Below are positions 31,618-39,404 of a stretch of 64,000 nt of DNA, one piece after another. Below the pieces are notes generated by a model, which was given only the letters and a program-made list of their open reading frames with translations, was not told the DNA's origin and did not search any database. This DNA is from Bradyrhizobium sp. 190. GTDB lineage: Bacteria > Pseudomonadota > Alphaproteobacteria > Rhizobiales > Xanthobacteraceae. The first letter of the stretch is position 1. Each line of letters opens with the position of its first letter. Made by a program: the position numbers and the translations under genes. The DNA is taken from NCBI RefSeq assembly GCF_023073415.1, contig NZ_JADPJL010000026.1:1-64000 (forward strand). Direction: 5' to 3'.

Positions 31618-33960
31618 GTGAAGAGAAAACACGACAATGGTTTTCCAAGCCGGGACGCCATCGTCGCCTTTGTCCGTGCGAATCCAGGCAAGATCGGCAC
31701 GCGGGAAATCGCCCGCGAGTTCGGCCTGAAGAATGCCGACCGCGTCGAGCTGAAGCGCATTCTGCGCGAACTCGCCGACGAAGGCACCGTCGCCAAGCGC
31801 GGACGGAAGATCCACGAGCCCGCCACACTGCCCCCGACCGTGGTCGCCGACATCACCGGCCGCGACACCGACGGCGAATTGCTCGCCACTCCCACCGAGT
31901 GGGACACCGAGGAAAACGGTCCCGCGCCAAAAATCCGCATTCACGTTCCGCGCCGGCCGCAGCCGGGAACCGCAGCCGGTGTCGGCGACCGCGCGCTGAT
32001 GCGCATCGAGAAGCTGGATGAGGGCGACGGCGCGCTTTATCGCGGCCGCGTCATCAAGGTGCTCGATCACGCGCGCACGCGCCTGCTCGGCATCTTCCGG
32101 AAAGCGCCGGGTGGCGGCGGCAGGCTCGTTCCCGTCGACAAGAAGCAGGCCGGGCGCGAATTGAACATCGCGCCGTCGGATACCGGCGGCGCCGAGGACG
32201 GTGATCTCGTCAGCGTCGATCTCGTGCGCGCGCGCGGCTATGGCCTCGCCTCCGGCAAGGTGAGGGAGCGGCTGGGCTCGCTGTCGAGCGAGAAAGCGAT
32301 CAGCCTGATCGCGATCCACGCCCACGAAATCCCGCAAGCGTTCTCGCCGTCCGCCGTGCGCGAGGCTGAGGAAGCGCAGCCTGCGAATTTGAAAGGCCGC
32401 GAGGACTGGCGCGACCTGCCGCTCGTCACCATCGATCCGCCCGACGCCAAGGATCATGACGACGCGGTGCATGCCGCCCCCGATCCCGACCCAAACAACA
32501 GGGGCGGCTACATCGTCCATGTCGCCATCGCCGATGTCGCCTTCTATGTGCGGCCGAGCTCGGCGCTCGACCGCGACGCGCTGACGCGCGGCAACTCGGT
32601 CTATTTCCCTGACCGCGTCGTGCCGATGCTGCCCGAGCGCATCTCCAACGATCTCTGTTCGCTGGTGCCGGGTGAACCGCGCGGCGCGCTCGCGGTGCGG
32701 ATGGTGATCGGCCCTGACGGCCGCAAGCGCTCGCACAGCTTCCATCGCGTGCTGATGCGCTCGGCCGCCAAGCTGCATTACGCGCAGGCGCAGGCAGCCA
32801 TCGACGGGCGGCCCGACGATACCACCGGCCCGCTGCTGGAGCCGATCCTGAAACCGCTCTACACAGCCTATGCGCTGGTAAAACTCGCCCGCGACGAACG
32901 CGATCCGCTGGATCTCGATTTGCCTGAACGAAAAATTCTGCTCAAGGCTGACGGGTCCGTCGATCGCGTCGTCGTGCCGGAGCGGCTCGACGCGCACCGC
33001 TTGATCGAGGAATTCATGATCCTCGCCAACGTCGCCGCGGCCGAAATGCTTGAAAAGAAGGCGTTGCCGCTTATCTATCGGGTGCACGACGAGCCGACGC
33101 AGGAGAAGGTTCATAACCTCCAGGAATTCCTGAAGACACTCGACCTGCCGTTCGCGAAGACCGGCGCGTTGCGCCCTGCCCTGTTCAACCGCGTGCTGGG
33201 TCAAGTTCGCGGCGAGGATTACGAACCGCTGGTCAACGAGGTGGTGCTGCGCTCGCAGGCGCAGGCGGAATATTCGGCGGAAAATTACGGCCATTTCGGC
33301 CTCAACCTGCGCCGCTACGCGCATTTCACGTCGCCGATCAGGCGATACGCGGACCTGATCGTGCATCGCGCGCTGATCCGCGCGCTCGGCCTCGGCGAAG
33401 GCGCCTTGCCGGAGACCGAGACGCTGGAGACGCTGAGCGAAGTCGCGGCGCAGATTTCGGTGACCGAGCGCCGCGCCATGAAGGCGGAACGCGAGACTGC
33501 CGATCGGTTGATCGCGCATTTCCTCGCCGACCGCATCGGCGCGACGTTTCAGGGCCGTATTTCCGGCGTTACCCGCGCCGGCCTGTTTGTGAAGCTTTCG
33601 GATACCGGCGCCGACGGGCTGATCCCGATCCGCACGCTCGGCACGGAGTACTACAATTACGACGAGGCGCGTCACGCGCTCGTCGGCTCACGCAGCGGTG
33701 CCATGCACCGGCTGGGTGACGTTGTCGACGTGCGTCTGGTAGAAGCAGCGCCAGTGGCCGGTGCGTTACGTTTCGAGCTGTTGTCGGAAGGCCAGATCAT
33801 TCCGCGCGGCAGAAAACGCGACGGCTCGAAAGCACAGGCAAAGCCGTCGAAATCGCATCCGGGCCGCAGCCCGCGCGACAAGGTTCGCAAGCCTCACAAG
33901 AGCAAGTCCGGCAAAGCCAAGCCGGGCAAATCGAAGAAAGGCAAGTCATGGAAACGGTAA
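31618..33960 (+). CDS. rnr: Ribonuclease R
   Basis: A 780-residue 3'-5' exoribonuclease of the RNase II/RNB family that degrades structured RNA. It has an N-terminal winged helix (IGTREIAREFGLKNADR), cold-shock domains, an RNB catalytic centre with DPPDAKDHDD (Asp273, 279, 281, 282), AHFTSPIRRYADLIVHR and a C-terminal S1 domain from about residue 640 (GRISGVTRAGLFVKL). A basic Lys/Ser-rich tail closes the protein (residues 735-780), typical of RNase R and needed for structured substrates. It starts with GTG immediately after the topA stop. It overlaps the next gene by 13 bp. Confidence 0.97.
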   Translation: MKRKHDNGFPSRDAIVAFVRANPGKIGTREIAREFGLKNADRVELKRILRELADEGTVAKRGRKIHEPATLPPTVVADITGRDTDGELLATPTEWDTEENGPAPKIRIHVPRRPQPGTAAGVGDRALMRIEKLDEGDGALYRGRVIKVLDHARTRLLGIFRKAPGGGGRLVPVDKKQAGRELNIAPSDTGGAEDGDLVSVDLVRARGYGLASGKVRERLGSLSSEKAISLIAIHAHEIPQAFSPSAVREAEEAQPANLKGREDWRDLPLVTIDPPDAKDHDDAVHAAPDPDPNNRGGYIVHVAIADVAFYVRPSSALDRDALTRGNSVYFPDRVVPMLPERISNDLCSLVPGEPRGALAVRMVIGPDGRKRSHSFHRVLMRSAAKLHYAQAQAAIDGRPDDTTGPLLEPILKPLYTAYALVKLARDERDPLDLDLPERKILLKADGSVDRVVVPERLDAHRLIEEFMILANVAAAEMLEKKALPLIYRVHDEPTQEKVHNLQEFLKTLDLPFAKTGALRPALFNRVLGQVRGEDYEPLVNEVVLRSQAQAEYSAENYGHFGLNLRRYAHFTSPIRRYADLIVHRALIRALGLGEGALPETETLETLSEVAAQISVTERRAMKAERETADRLIAHFLADRIGATFQGRISGVTRAGLFVKLSDTGADGLIPIRTLGTEYYNYDEARHALVGSRSGAMHRLGDVVDVRLVEAAPVAGALRFELLSEGQIIPRGRKRDGSKAQAKPSKSHPGRSPRDKVRKPHKSKSGKAKPGKSKKGKSWKR

Positions 33961-34382
33961 GTCCCACGACATGGACCCGGGATATCGGACACGCCGAGAA
34001 GCGCGACCTCTGGACCGCGATGAAGCGCGGCTTTCGTTGCCGTTGTCCGCGCTGCGGCGAAGGCAAGATGTTTCGTGCTTTCCTGAAGACCGCCAACAAT
34101 TGCTCGGTATGCGGGCTCGATTTCTCGCCGCACCGCGCCGACGATCTGCCGGCCTATCTCGTGATCGTCATCGTCGGCCACATCGTGGTACCGGCGGCGC
34201 TGTGGATCGAAACCAACTACTCGCCCGCGGTGTGGCTGCAACTGGCGATCTATTTGCCGCTCACCTTCATTTCGTCGTTGCTGCTGTTGCAGCCGGTCAA
34301 GGGCGCCGTGGTCGGCTTCCAATGGGCATTGCGCATGCACGGCTTTGACGAGAATGCTCCTGGCGACATTCCTCCGGTCTAG
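33948..34382 (+). CDS. DUF983 membrane protein with zinc ribbon
   Basis: A 144-residue DUF983 protein: an N-terminal cytosolic zinc ribbon with CRCPRCGEGKMF (Cys33, Cys36) and CSVCGLDF (Cys52, Cys55), then two membrane helices (PAYLVIVIVGHIVVPAALWI and a Leu-rich segment, LTFISSLLLLQPVKG). The family is widespread in Alphaproteobacteria, often near rnr or cox genes, but has no defined function. The start lies inside the rnr C-terminus (13-bp overlap), so expression is coupled. Confidence 0.93.
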   Translation: METVSPTTWTRDIGHAEKRDLWTAMKRGFRCRCPRCGEGKMFRAFLKTANNCSVCGLDFSPHRADDLPAYLVIVIVGHIVVPAALWIETNYSPAVWLQLAIYLPLTFISSLLLLQPVKGAVVGFQWALRMHGFDENAPGDIPPV

Positions 34383-34423
34383 CTAAACCGGAAGCAACAA
34401 GAGCACCAAAAAACGGGGATGGA

Positions 34424-35161
34424 ATGAACGACGTCGCGACTGCTGTAAAAGAAGAAAAAGAAGCCGATCACCATCCCTATTTCCGGCCCAAGGATGCAGC
34501 CACGCTGATCCTGATCGACCGCTCCGGCGACAAGCCGAAGGTGCTGGTCGGCAAGCGCCACGACAAGGTGGTGTTCATGCCGGGCAAGTATGTTTTCCCC
34601 GGCGGCCGCGTCGACAAGTCGGACAACCGCATTCCTGTCGCCGCTCCGATTTCCGCCGAGCTCGAGGCCAATCTGCTCAAGGGCAGCCCGAAAATCGTGT
34701 CGTCGCGCGCCCGTGCTCTGGCCGTGGCTGCGATCCGCGAGGCTTGCGAGGAAACCGGTCTCTGCCTTGGCCGCAAGGTCGACAACCCAGTGAAGCTCGA
34801 CGGTGCCTGGAAGCCGTTCGCGGAAGCAGGCCTGCTGCCCGATCCGTCCAGCCTGTTCCTGATCGCGCGCGCGATCACCCCGCCCGGCCGCGTCCGTCGC
34901 TTCGACACGCGCTTCTTCACTGCTGATGCCTCCAGCATCGCCCATCGCGTCGAAGGCGTGATCCACGCCGACGCCGAACTCGTCGAGCTGGTGTGGGTCG
35001 AGATCGGCTCGCAGCCGCTCGCCGACGCGCACGCCATGACCAAGAACGTGCTCGCCGAACTCGACCGCCGCCTCGCCACCGGTCCGCTGCGCCACGACGC
35101 TCCGGTGCCGTTCTTCCACTTCTACGGCGGCAAGATGCAGAAGGACGTGCTGGGGGCGTAG
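34424..35161 (+). CDS. NUDIX hydrolase, NUDT19/7-like
   Basis: A 245-residue NUDIX protein. FPGGRVD (58-64) starts the Nudix box, but about 40 residues are inserted before REACEETG (105-112), a spacing seen in CoA-diphosphatase-like NUDT19-type enzymes. KRHDKVVFMPGKYVFPGG and the C-terminal HADAELVELVWVEI fit that group. It is likely a hydrolase of CoA or nucleoside diphosphate derivatives. It is 41 bp after DUF983 on the same strand and so at the end of the topA-rnr-DUF983-NUDIX unit. Confidence 0.9.
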   Translation: MNDVATAVKEEKEADHHPYFRPKDAATLILIDRSGDKPKVLVGKRHDKVVFMPGKYVFPGGRVDKSDNRIPVAAPISAELEANLLKGSPKIVSSRARALAVAAIREACEETGLCLGRKVDNPVKLDGAWKPFAEAGLLPDPSSLFLIARAITPPGRVRRFDTRFFTADASSIAHRVEGVIHADAELVELVWVEIGSQPLADAHAMTKNVLAELDRRLATGPLRHDAPVPFFHFYGGKMQKDVLGA

Positions 35162-35178
35162 CCTCCGCACTTTCTCCC

Positions 35179-35291
35179 CGTCATTGCGAGCCAAGCGAAG
35201 CAATCCATTCTTTCTTCCGCGGAGAAATGGATTGCTTCGCGGAGCCTGTCATCGGGCGCGCATTCGCGCGACCTGTTGGCTCGCAATGACG
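35179..35291. repeat. Extragenic palindrome, CGTCATTGCGAGC type, copy 1
   Basis: CGTCATTGCGAGC at 35179 is matched by GCTCGCAATGACG ending 35291; inside, AAGCAATCCAT pairs with ATGGATTGCTTCG. It begins 17 bases after the NUDIX stop. A second copy of the same element lies at 44369-44452. Probably a mobile-type REP/BIME element acting as a 3'-end stem. Confidence 0.85.
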
Positions 35292-35420
35292 GTATTGACG
35301 TCACGGCAAATATCCTCTCCCAGTCCCCTAAATTGCAAAATTCTTCTCGATGCCGCCTGATGGCGTTGCCTTGATCGGCTCCCTATCTGTTTCCCAACAA
35401 TAACGAGCACGGATCGGCCA

Positions 35421-36746
35421 ATGGCACAGCGGCAACTCAAGCTCGGCGCGTTCATGCGGCCGGTCTCCATTCACACCGGCGCGTGGCGCTATCCGGGCGC
35501 ATGGCCCGATGCCAATTTCAATTTCGCGCGCATCAAGCAGCTGATCCAGAAGCTGGAGGCCGGCAAGTTCGACGCCTTCTTCATGGCCGATCATCTGGCC
35601 GTGCTGAACATGCCGGTCAATGCGCTCAAGCGCAGCCACACCGTCACCTCGTTCGAGCCGTTCACGCTGCTGTCGGCGCTGGCCGGCGCCACCGAACATA
35701 TCGGCCTGATCGCGACGGGATCGACGACGTTCGACGAGCCCTATCACGTCGCCCGGCGTTTTGCTTCGCTCGATCACATCTCGGGCGGGCGTGCGGGTTG
35801 GAATATCGTCACCACCTCCAATCCGGATGCCGCGCTCAATTTCGGGCTCGACGACCACATGGAGCACGCCGAGCGCTACAAGCGGGCGCGCGAATTCTAT
35901 GACGTGGTCACCGGTCTCTGGGACTCTTTTGCCGACGACGCCTTCGTGCGCGATGTCGAGGCGGGGCTTTATTTCGACCCTGCAAAAATGCACGTGCTCA
36001 ATCACAAGGGCAAATATCTGTCCGTTCGCGGGCCGCTCAACATCGCCCGCCCCGTCCAGGGCTGGCCGCTGATCGTGCAGGCCGGCGCGTCCGATGACGG
36101 CAAGCAGCTTGCCGCGGAAACGGCGGAAGCCGTATTCACCGGCGGCGGCCCTCTCGCCGACGGGCAGAAGCTTTATGCCGACATCAAGGGCCGGATGGAG
36201 AAGATCGGCCGTAACCCCGAGCATCTAAAAATCCTGCCCGGTGCCTTCGTCGTGGTCGGCGACAGCGTCGAGGAAGCCAAAGAGAAACGGGCAAAGCTCG
36301 ACAGCATGGTGCATTACGACAGCGCCATCGCCTCGCTCTCGGTGCAGCTCGGCACCGACGCCTCCGGCTTCGATCCCGACGGCCAGTTGCCGCCGATCCC
36401 CGAAACCAATGCCTCTAAGAGCGGCCGCCAGCGGCTCGTCGATGCCGCCGCGCGCGACAAGCTCACCGTGCGCCAGCTCGCCCAGCGCGTCGGCGGCTAT
36501 GGCGGGCTGTCCTTTGTCGGCACACCGCAAACCATCGCCGACCAGATGGAGGAATGGCTGATGAGCCGCGGCAGCGATGGCTTCAACATCATGTTCCCGT
36601 TCCTGCCCGCGGGGCTGGACGATTTCGTTGACAAGGTCGTTCCGGAACTGCAAAGGCGCGGGATTTTCCGCACCGAGTATGAAGGCCGGACGTTGCGGGA
36701 GAATTTGGGGCTGCCGAGGCCGAAAAACCGGTTCTTTGAGGGTTAA
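35421..36746 (+). CDS. LLM-class flavin-dependent monooxygenase (NtaA/DszA type)
   Basis: A 441-residue F420/FMN luciferase-like oxidoreductase of the nitrilotriacetate monooxygenase (NtaA/SnaA/DszA/SoxA) subgroup. Seen are MAQRQLKLGAFMRP, WRYPGAWPDANFNF, DHISGGRAGWNIVTTSNPDAA (the group signature), QAGASDDGKQLAAETAEAVF and PAGLDDFVDKVVPELQRRGI. It needs reduced FMN from a separate reductase, which is not next to it. It probably attacks a C-S or C-N bond of an organic sulfur or amine compound; the substrate is not readable. The ATG at 35421 lies after a 260-bp gap filled by a palindromic repeat. Confidence 0.93.
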   Translation: MAQRQLKLGAFMRPVSIHTGAWRYPGAWPDANFNFARIKQLIQKLEAGKFDAFFMADHLAVLNMPVNALKRSHTVTSFEPFTLLSALAGATEHIGLIATGSTTFDEPYHVARRFASLDHISGGRAGWNIVTTSNPDAALNFGLDDHMEHAERYKRAREFYDVVTGLWDSFADDAFVRDVEAGLYFDPAKMHVLNHKGKYLSVRGPLNIARPVQGWPLIVQAGASDDGKQLAAETAEAVFTGGGPLADGQKLYADIKGRMEKIGRNPEHLKILPGAFVVVGDSVEEAKEKRAKLDSMVHYDSAIASLSVQLGTDASGFDPDGQLPPIPETNASKSGRQRLVDAAARDKLTVRQLAQRVGGYGGLSFVGTPQTIADQMEEWLMSRGSDGFNIMFPFLPAGLDDFVDKVVPELQRRGIFRTEYEGRTLRENLGLPRPKNRFFEG

Positions 36747-36782
36747 TCACCCCGATTCAAGTCGGTTTTTGACCCGAAAACC

Positions 36783-36810
36783 TTGACTTTGGGCGATCAG
36801 AAGTTAGGTT
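36783..36810 (+). promoter_or_regulatory. Candidate promoter of rpmG
   Basis: TTGACT (36783-36788) and TAGGTT (36805-36810) are 16 bases apart; TTGAC is the strongest -35 feature in alphaproteobacterial promoters. It lies 60 bases before the rpmG start, giving a leader of about 50 nt. Confidence 0.45.
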
Positions 36811-36869
36811 GCGCGCAAATGCAGGCCGATTTGGCCGGCGCCCGATATCCCCTATTTGAGGTTCTGAAC

Positions 36870-37037
36870 ATGGCCAAAGCGGTCACCATCAAGGTCAAGC
36901 TCGTTTCCACGGCGGATACCGGCTTCTATTACGTCGCCAAGAAGAACTCGCGCACCATGACCGACAAGCTGGTCAAGAAGAAGTACGACCCGGTCGCGCG
37001 CAAGCACGTCGAGTTCAAGGAATCGAAGATCAAGTAA
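36870..37037 (+). CDS. rpmG: 50S ribosomal protein L33
   Basis: A 55-residue L33 of the large ribosomal subunit. MAKAVTIKVKLVSTADTGFY and the TDKLVKKKYDPVARKHVEFK ending are diagnostic. It has no Cys-x-x-Cys pairs, so it is the zinc-independent (C-) form. GAGG lies nine bases upstream of the ATG. It is a single-gene transcription unit with a candidate promoter just upstream and a strong terminator 29 bases after the stop. Confidence 0.98.
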   Translation: MAKAVTIKVKLVSTADTGFYYVAKKNSRTMTDKLVKKKYDPVARKHVEFKESKIK

Positions 37038-37065
37038 TTCGTAAGCGCATCGCTGACGGATTTGA

Positions 37066-37090
37066 ACGGGGTCCTTTCGGGCCCCGTTTT
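37066..37090 (+). terminator. Rho-independent terminator of rpmG
   Basis: Nine-base stem ACGGGGTCC / GGGCCCCGT (one G-T wobble), loop TTTC, followed by four T. It lies 29 bases past the rpmG stop. Confidence 0.9.
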
Positions 37091-37106
37091 GATTCCGGAC
37101 TCTCGT

Positions 37107-37157
37107 GTCCCGGACGCGGTGCAGCGCTTCTTCAGCGGTGCACCGCAGAGCCGGGAC
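37107..37157. repeat. Extragenic palindrome, first hairpin of a double element
   Basis: GTCCCGG (37107-37113) pairs with CCGGGAC (37151-37157), and inside it GCGGTGCA pairs with TGCACCGC. With the hairpin at 37182-37237 it forms a two-hairpin REP-like element between rpmG and the convergent MFS gene. From memory, this type is common in Bradyrhizobium. Confidence 0.8.
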
Positions 37158-37181
37158 CTACCACCAGTGCAGGAGGATGGA

Positions 37182-37237
37182 CCCCGGATCAGCAGCGCAC
37201 CACGCCGCAAGAGCGGCGTGCTGCGCAGCATCCGGGG
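37182..37237. repeat. Extragenic palindrome, second hairpin of a double element
   Basis: CCCCGGAT (37182-37189) pairs with ATCCGGGG (37230-37237); inside, CACGCCGC-AAGA-GCGGCGTG forms a tight stem. It ends 14 bases before the MFS stop codon and could act as its 3' structure. Confidence 0.8.
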
Positions 37238-37250
37238 AAAGGCGGACAGA

Positions 37251-38483
37251 CTACGCCGTCTGCATCTGCGGCGGCCCGCTCGGCCGGATCAGCGCGAATG
37301 CGACCTGGATGATGCCGCCTGCCAGGCCCAGCGCGACGCCGATCCGCCACGCCATGGTGTAGGAGCCGAGTGCGTCATACAGCACCCCGCCGCCGAAGGC
37401 GCCAAGGAAGCTGCCGACCTGGTGGCTCATGAAGGCAAGTCCCTGGATCATCGCCTGCCATTTCAGGCCGAACATTTCGGCGACCGCGCCCGCGACCAGC
37501 GGGCCGACGCCCATCCACAGAAAGCCCATGATGGCGCCGAACAGCAGCGTGGTCGCCGGCGTCGGCGGCAGCGTGAAATACCAGGCGAGCGCAATCGAGC
37601 GGAAGATGTAGATGCCGCCGAGCAGCGCCAGCTTGTTCCAGCGCTCGCCGGCCCAGCCGAAGAAGATGCTGCCGAGCACGTTGAAGCCGCCGATCATGCC
37701 GAGCGTCTGCGCGCTCAACATCGGGTCCATGCCGCAGATCGCCAGATACGACGGCAGATGCGTGGTGAGAAACACGAGTTGCATGCCGCAGACGAAATAG
37801 GCGCCGGTCATCACCACGAAGGAGGCGTTGGAGAACGCGATCTTGGTCGCGACGGTGGCCGAAGAGTTGCCGATTTCGTCGTCAGCAGCCTTGGGCAACG
37901 GAATCTTGTCCACCCTGCCCGCATACCAGGCGGCGGGAATCATCAGGAGCGACAGCACCACAAAGCCTGCGAGCCCCATTCGCCAACCGTAGCCTTCATT
38001 GAGCATCTGCCCGATCGGCGCCGACAGCAGCGCGCCGAGCGATCCCGCGCCCGACACCAAGCCTAGCACGGTCGATCGCACTGACGCCGGCACCGCGCGC
38101 GCCGCCACCGACATTGCGATGGCTGCCGCGGTACAGGCCAGCGACATGCCAATCAACACGCCGCCACCGATCATGACGCTGAGAAAACCGTTCGCGCCCG
38201 CCATCAGAACAAGGCCGGCGACATAGAGCAGCGAACCCGCCACCATGATGGCACGAAAACCGTAGCGCACCGTCAGCGCGCCGGCGAACGGCTGCAAAAA
38301 TCCCCAAGCCAGATTTTGCACCGCGAGCGCCAGCGTGAAATCTGACACCGAAATCCGGATGTCCTGCGTCAGCGGCTGCATGAAAAGGCCGAGCGATTGC
38401 CGCAATCCCATGCTGAGCGTGAGCATGATGGAAGCGCCGATCAGGATGGGAAGCGTGGGCCGCAGGATTTGCAGCAGGGCCAT
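37251..38483 (-). CDS. MFS transporter
   Basis: A 410-residue major facilitator with twelve predicted helices. Its N-terminal half reads LPILIGASIMLTLSMGLRQSLGLFMQPL and WGFLQPFAGALTVRYGFR (a motif A-like loop). This opening (SMGLRQSLGLF) is typical of OFA/MCT-like MFS carriers for organic anions. It lies divergently next to a TetR regulator with a perfect operator in between, so it is probably an inducible exporter or importer under that regulator. The start at 38483 has GGGAGAA ten bases upstream. Confidence 0.92.
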   Translation of the reverse strand: MALLQILRPTLPILIGASIMLTLSMGLRQSLGLFMQPLTQDIRISVSDFTLALAVQNLAWGFLQPFAGALTVRYGFRAIMVAGSLLYVAGLVLMAGANGFLSVMIGGGVLIGMSLACTAAAIAMSVAARAVPASVRSTVLGLVSGAGSLGALLSAPIGQMLNEGYGWRMGLAGFVVLSLLMIPAAWYAGRVDKIPLPKAADDEIGNSSATVATKIAFSNASFVVMTGAYFVCGMQLVFLTTHLPSYLAICGMDPMLSAQTLGMIGGFNVLGSIFFGWAGERWNKLALLGGIYIFRSIALAWYFTLPPTPATTLLFGAIMGFLWMGVGPLVAGAVAEMFGLKWQAMIQGLAFMSHQVGSFLGAFGGGVLYDALGSYTMAWRIGVALGLAGGIIQVAFALIRPSGPPQMQTA

Positions 38484-38548
38484 TGTTTTTATTCTCCCGA
38501 TCGGCCGCGGTTCGAAAGCCGCGTTCTGCAATTGATATCTGAAATAGG

Positions 38549-38564
38549 TACACAGACCTGTGTA
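38549..38564. promoter_or_regulatory. TetR-type operator, TACACAG-AC-CTGTGTA
   Basis: A 16-bp inverted repeat with perfect 7-base arms, placed centrally between the MFS start (38483) and the TetR start (38617). The size and symmetry are typical for one TetR dimer. Its central TACACAG/CTGTGTA also resembles many short TetR sites, implying autoregulation and repression of the transporter. A TATATA-like -10 follows at about 38571. Confidence 0.8.
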
Positions 38565-38616
38565 ACTAGGCTATATAGGGCTGCTGCTGTCAAGCTAAGG
38601 TGACCCGCGCATTCGC

Positions 38617-39234
38617 ATGGCTACCCTGCCCGCCAAACCTGACATGAAGGACCGGATTCTCGAAACCGCAGATAGGCTGTTCTATCTGCAGGGAATTCGC
38701 GCGATCGGCGTCGACACCATCGCCGCCGAAATCGGCATCAGCAAGCGCACGCTCTACAATCATTTTCCGTCCAAGGACGCATTGATCACGGCCTATCTGG
38801 CGCGGCGCTTCGTGGCGCCGCGGACTTCCGACAAGTCGCCGGTCGAGCAGATTCTCGGCACCTTCGATTCGCTCGAACGGCGCTTCTCGGCGAAGGATTT
38901 TCGCGGCTGCCCGTTCGTCAATGCGGTCGCCGAACTCGGCGAAGACCGCTCGGTCCGAAAGGTTGCCGTCGCCTTCAAGGAAAGCCGCCGCCTCTGGTTT
39001 CGCGACCTGCTGGTGCAGCTCGGCGTCGCCGATGCGGATGCACTGGCGACACAGCTTGCCTTGCTGGTCGACGGCTCGATCGCGCAGGACCTCGTCCGCA
39101 ACGATCCCGCGATGGCACGGGCGGCAAAGGAAGCGGCGACGGTGCTGCTGAGGAATGCGGGGGTGAAGGTGGGTGGAAATATAGCCACGAACAAACGCGC
39201 GACAAAGAAACGGCATTCAAGGCCGGCCTCTTGA
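38617..39234 (+). CDS. TetR-family transcriptional regulator
   Basis: A 205-residue TetR regulator. The HTH reads DRILETADRLFYLQGIRAIGVDTIAAEIGISKRTLYNHFPSKDALI. The C-terminal ligand domain includes FRGCPFVNAVAELGE, seen in the TetR_C_11-like group. The start at 38617 gives a short MATLPAKPDMK lead; an internal ATG (residue 10) is also possible. It is divergent from the MFS gene with a palindromic operator between. The inducer is unknown. Confidence 0.92.
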   Translation: MATLPAKPDMKDRILETADRLFYLQGIRAIGVDTIAAEIGISKRTLYNHFPSKDALITAYLARRFVAPRTSDKSPVEQILGTFDSLERRFSAKDFRGCPFVNAVAELGEDRSVRKVAVAFKESRRLWFRDLLVQLGVADADALATQLALLVDGSIAQDLVRNDPAMARAAKEAATVLLRNAGVKVGGNIATNKRATKKRHSRPAS

Positions 39235-39247
39235 GGCCCTCTCCGCC

Positions 39248-39364
39248 GTCGTCCCTGCGAACGCAGGGACCCATACGCCGTGGCTTTTCAGTTAGGCGAT
39301 GTGGTAGTTACCTTCTTCACAACTAGCGCTGGTGGCTATGGGTCCCTGCGTTCGCAGGGACGAC
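39248..39364. repeat. 117-bp inverted-repeat element, copy A
   Basis: 28-bp terminal arms begin GTCGTCCCTGCGAACGCAGG and are matched by exact complement at the right end; the arms themselves hold the palindrome CCCTGCGAACGCAGGG. The 61-bp centre resembles, in reverse complement, the centre of copy B at 40641-40757. It begins 13 bases after the TetR stop and ends 40 bases before the serine hydrolase gene. Confidence 0.9.
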
Positions 39365-39404
39365 CGCAAAGCCGCGCAAGAACATGACGGCAAAGGGAGC
39401 GACC

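Noticed and set aside
29440..33675. A 1411-residue open frame on the minus strand over topA and rnr
   Set aside because: It lies exactly antisense to two fully recognisable genes; long antisense frames are expected in GC-rich DNA with strong codon bias. No ribosome site or domain is seen.
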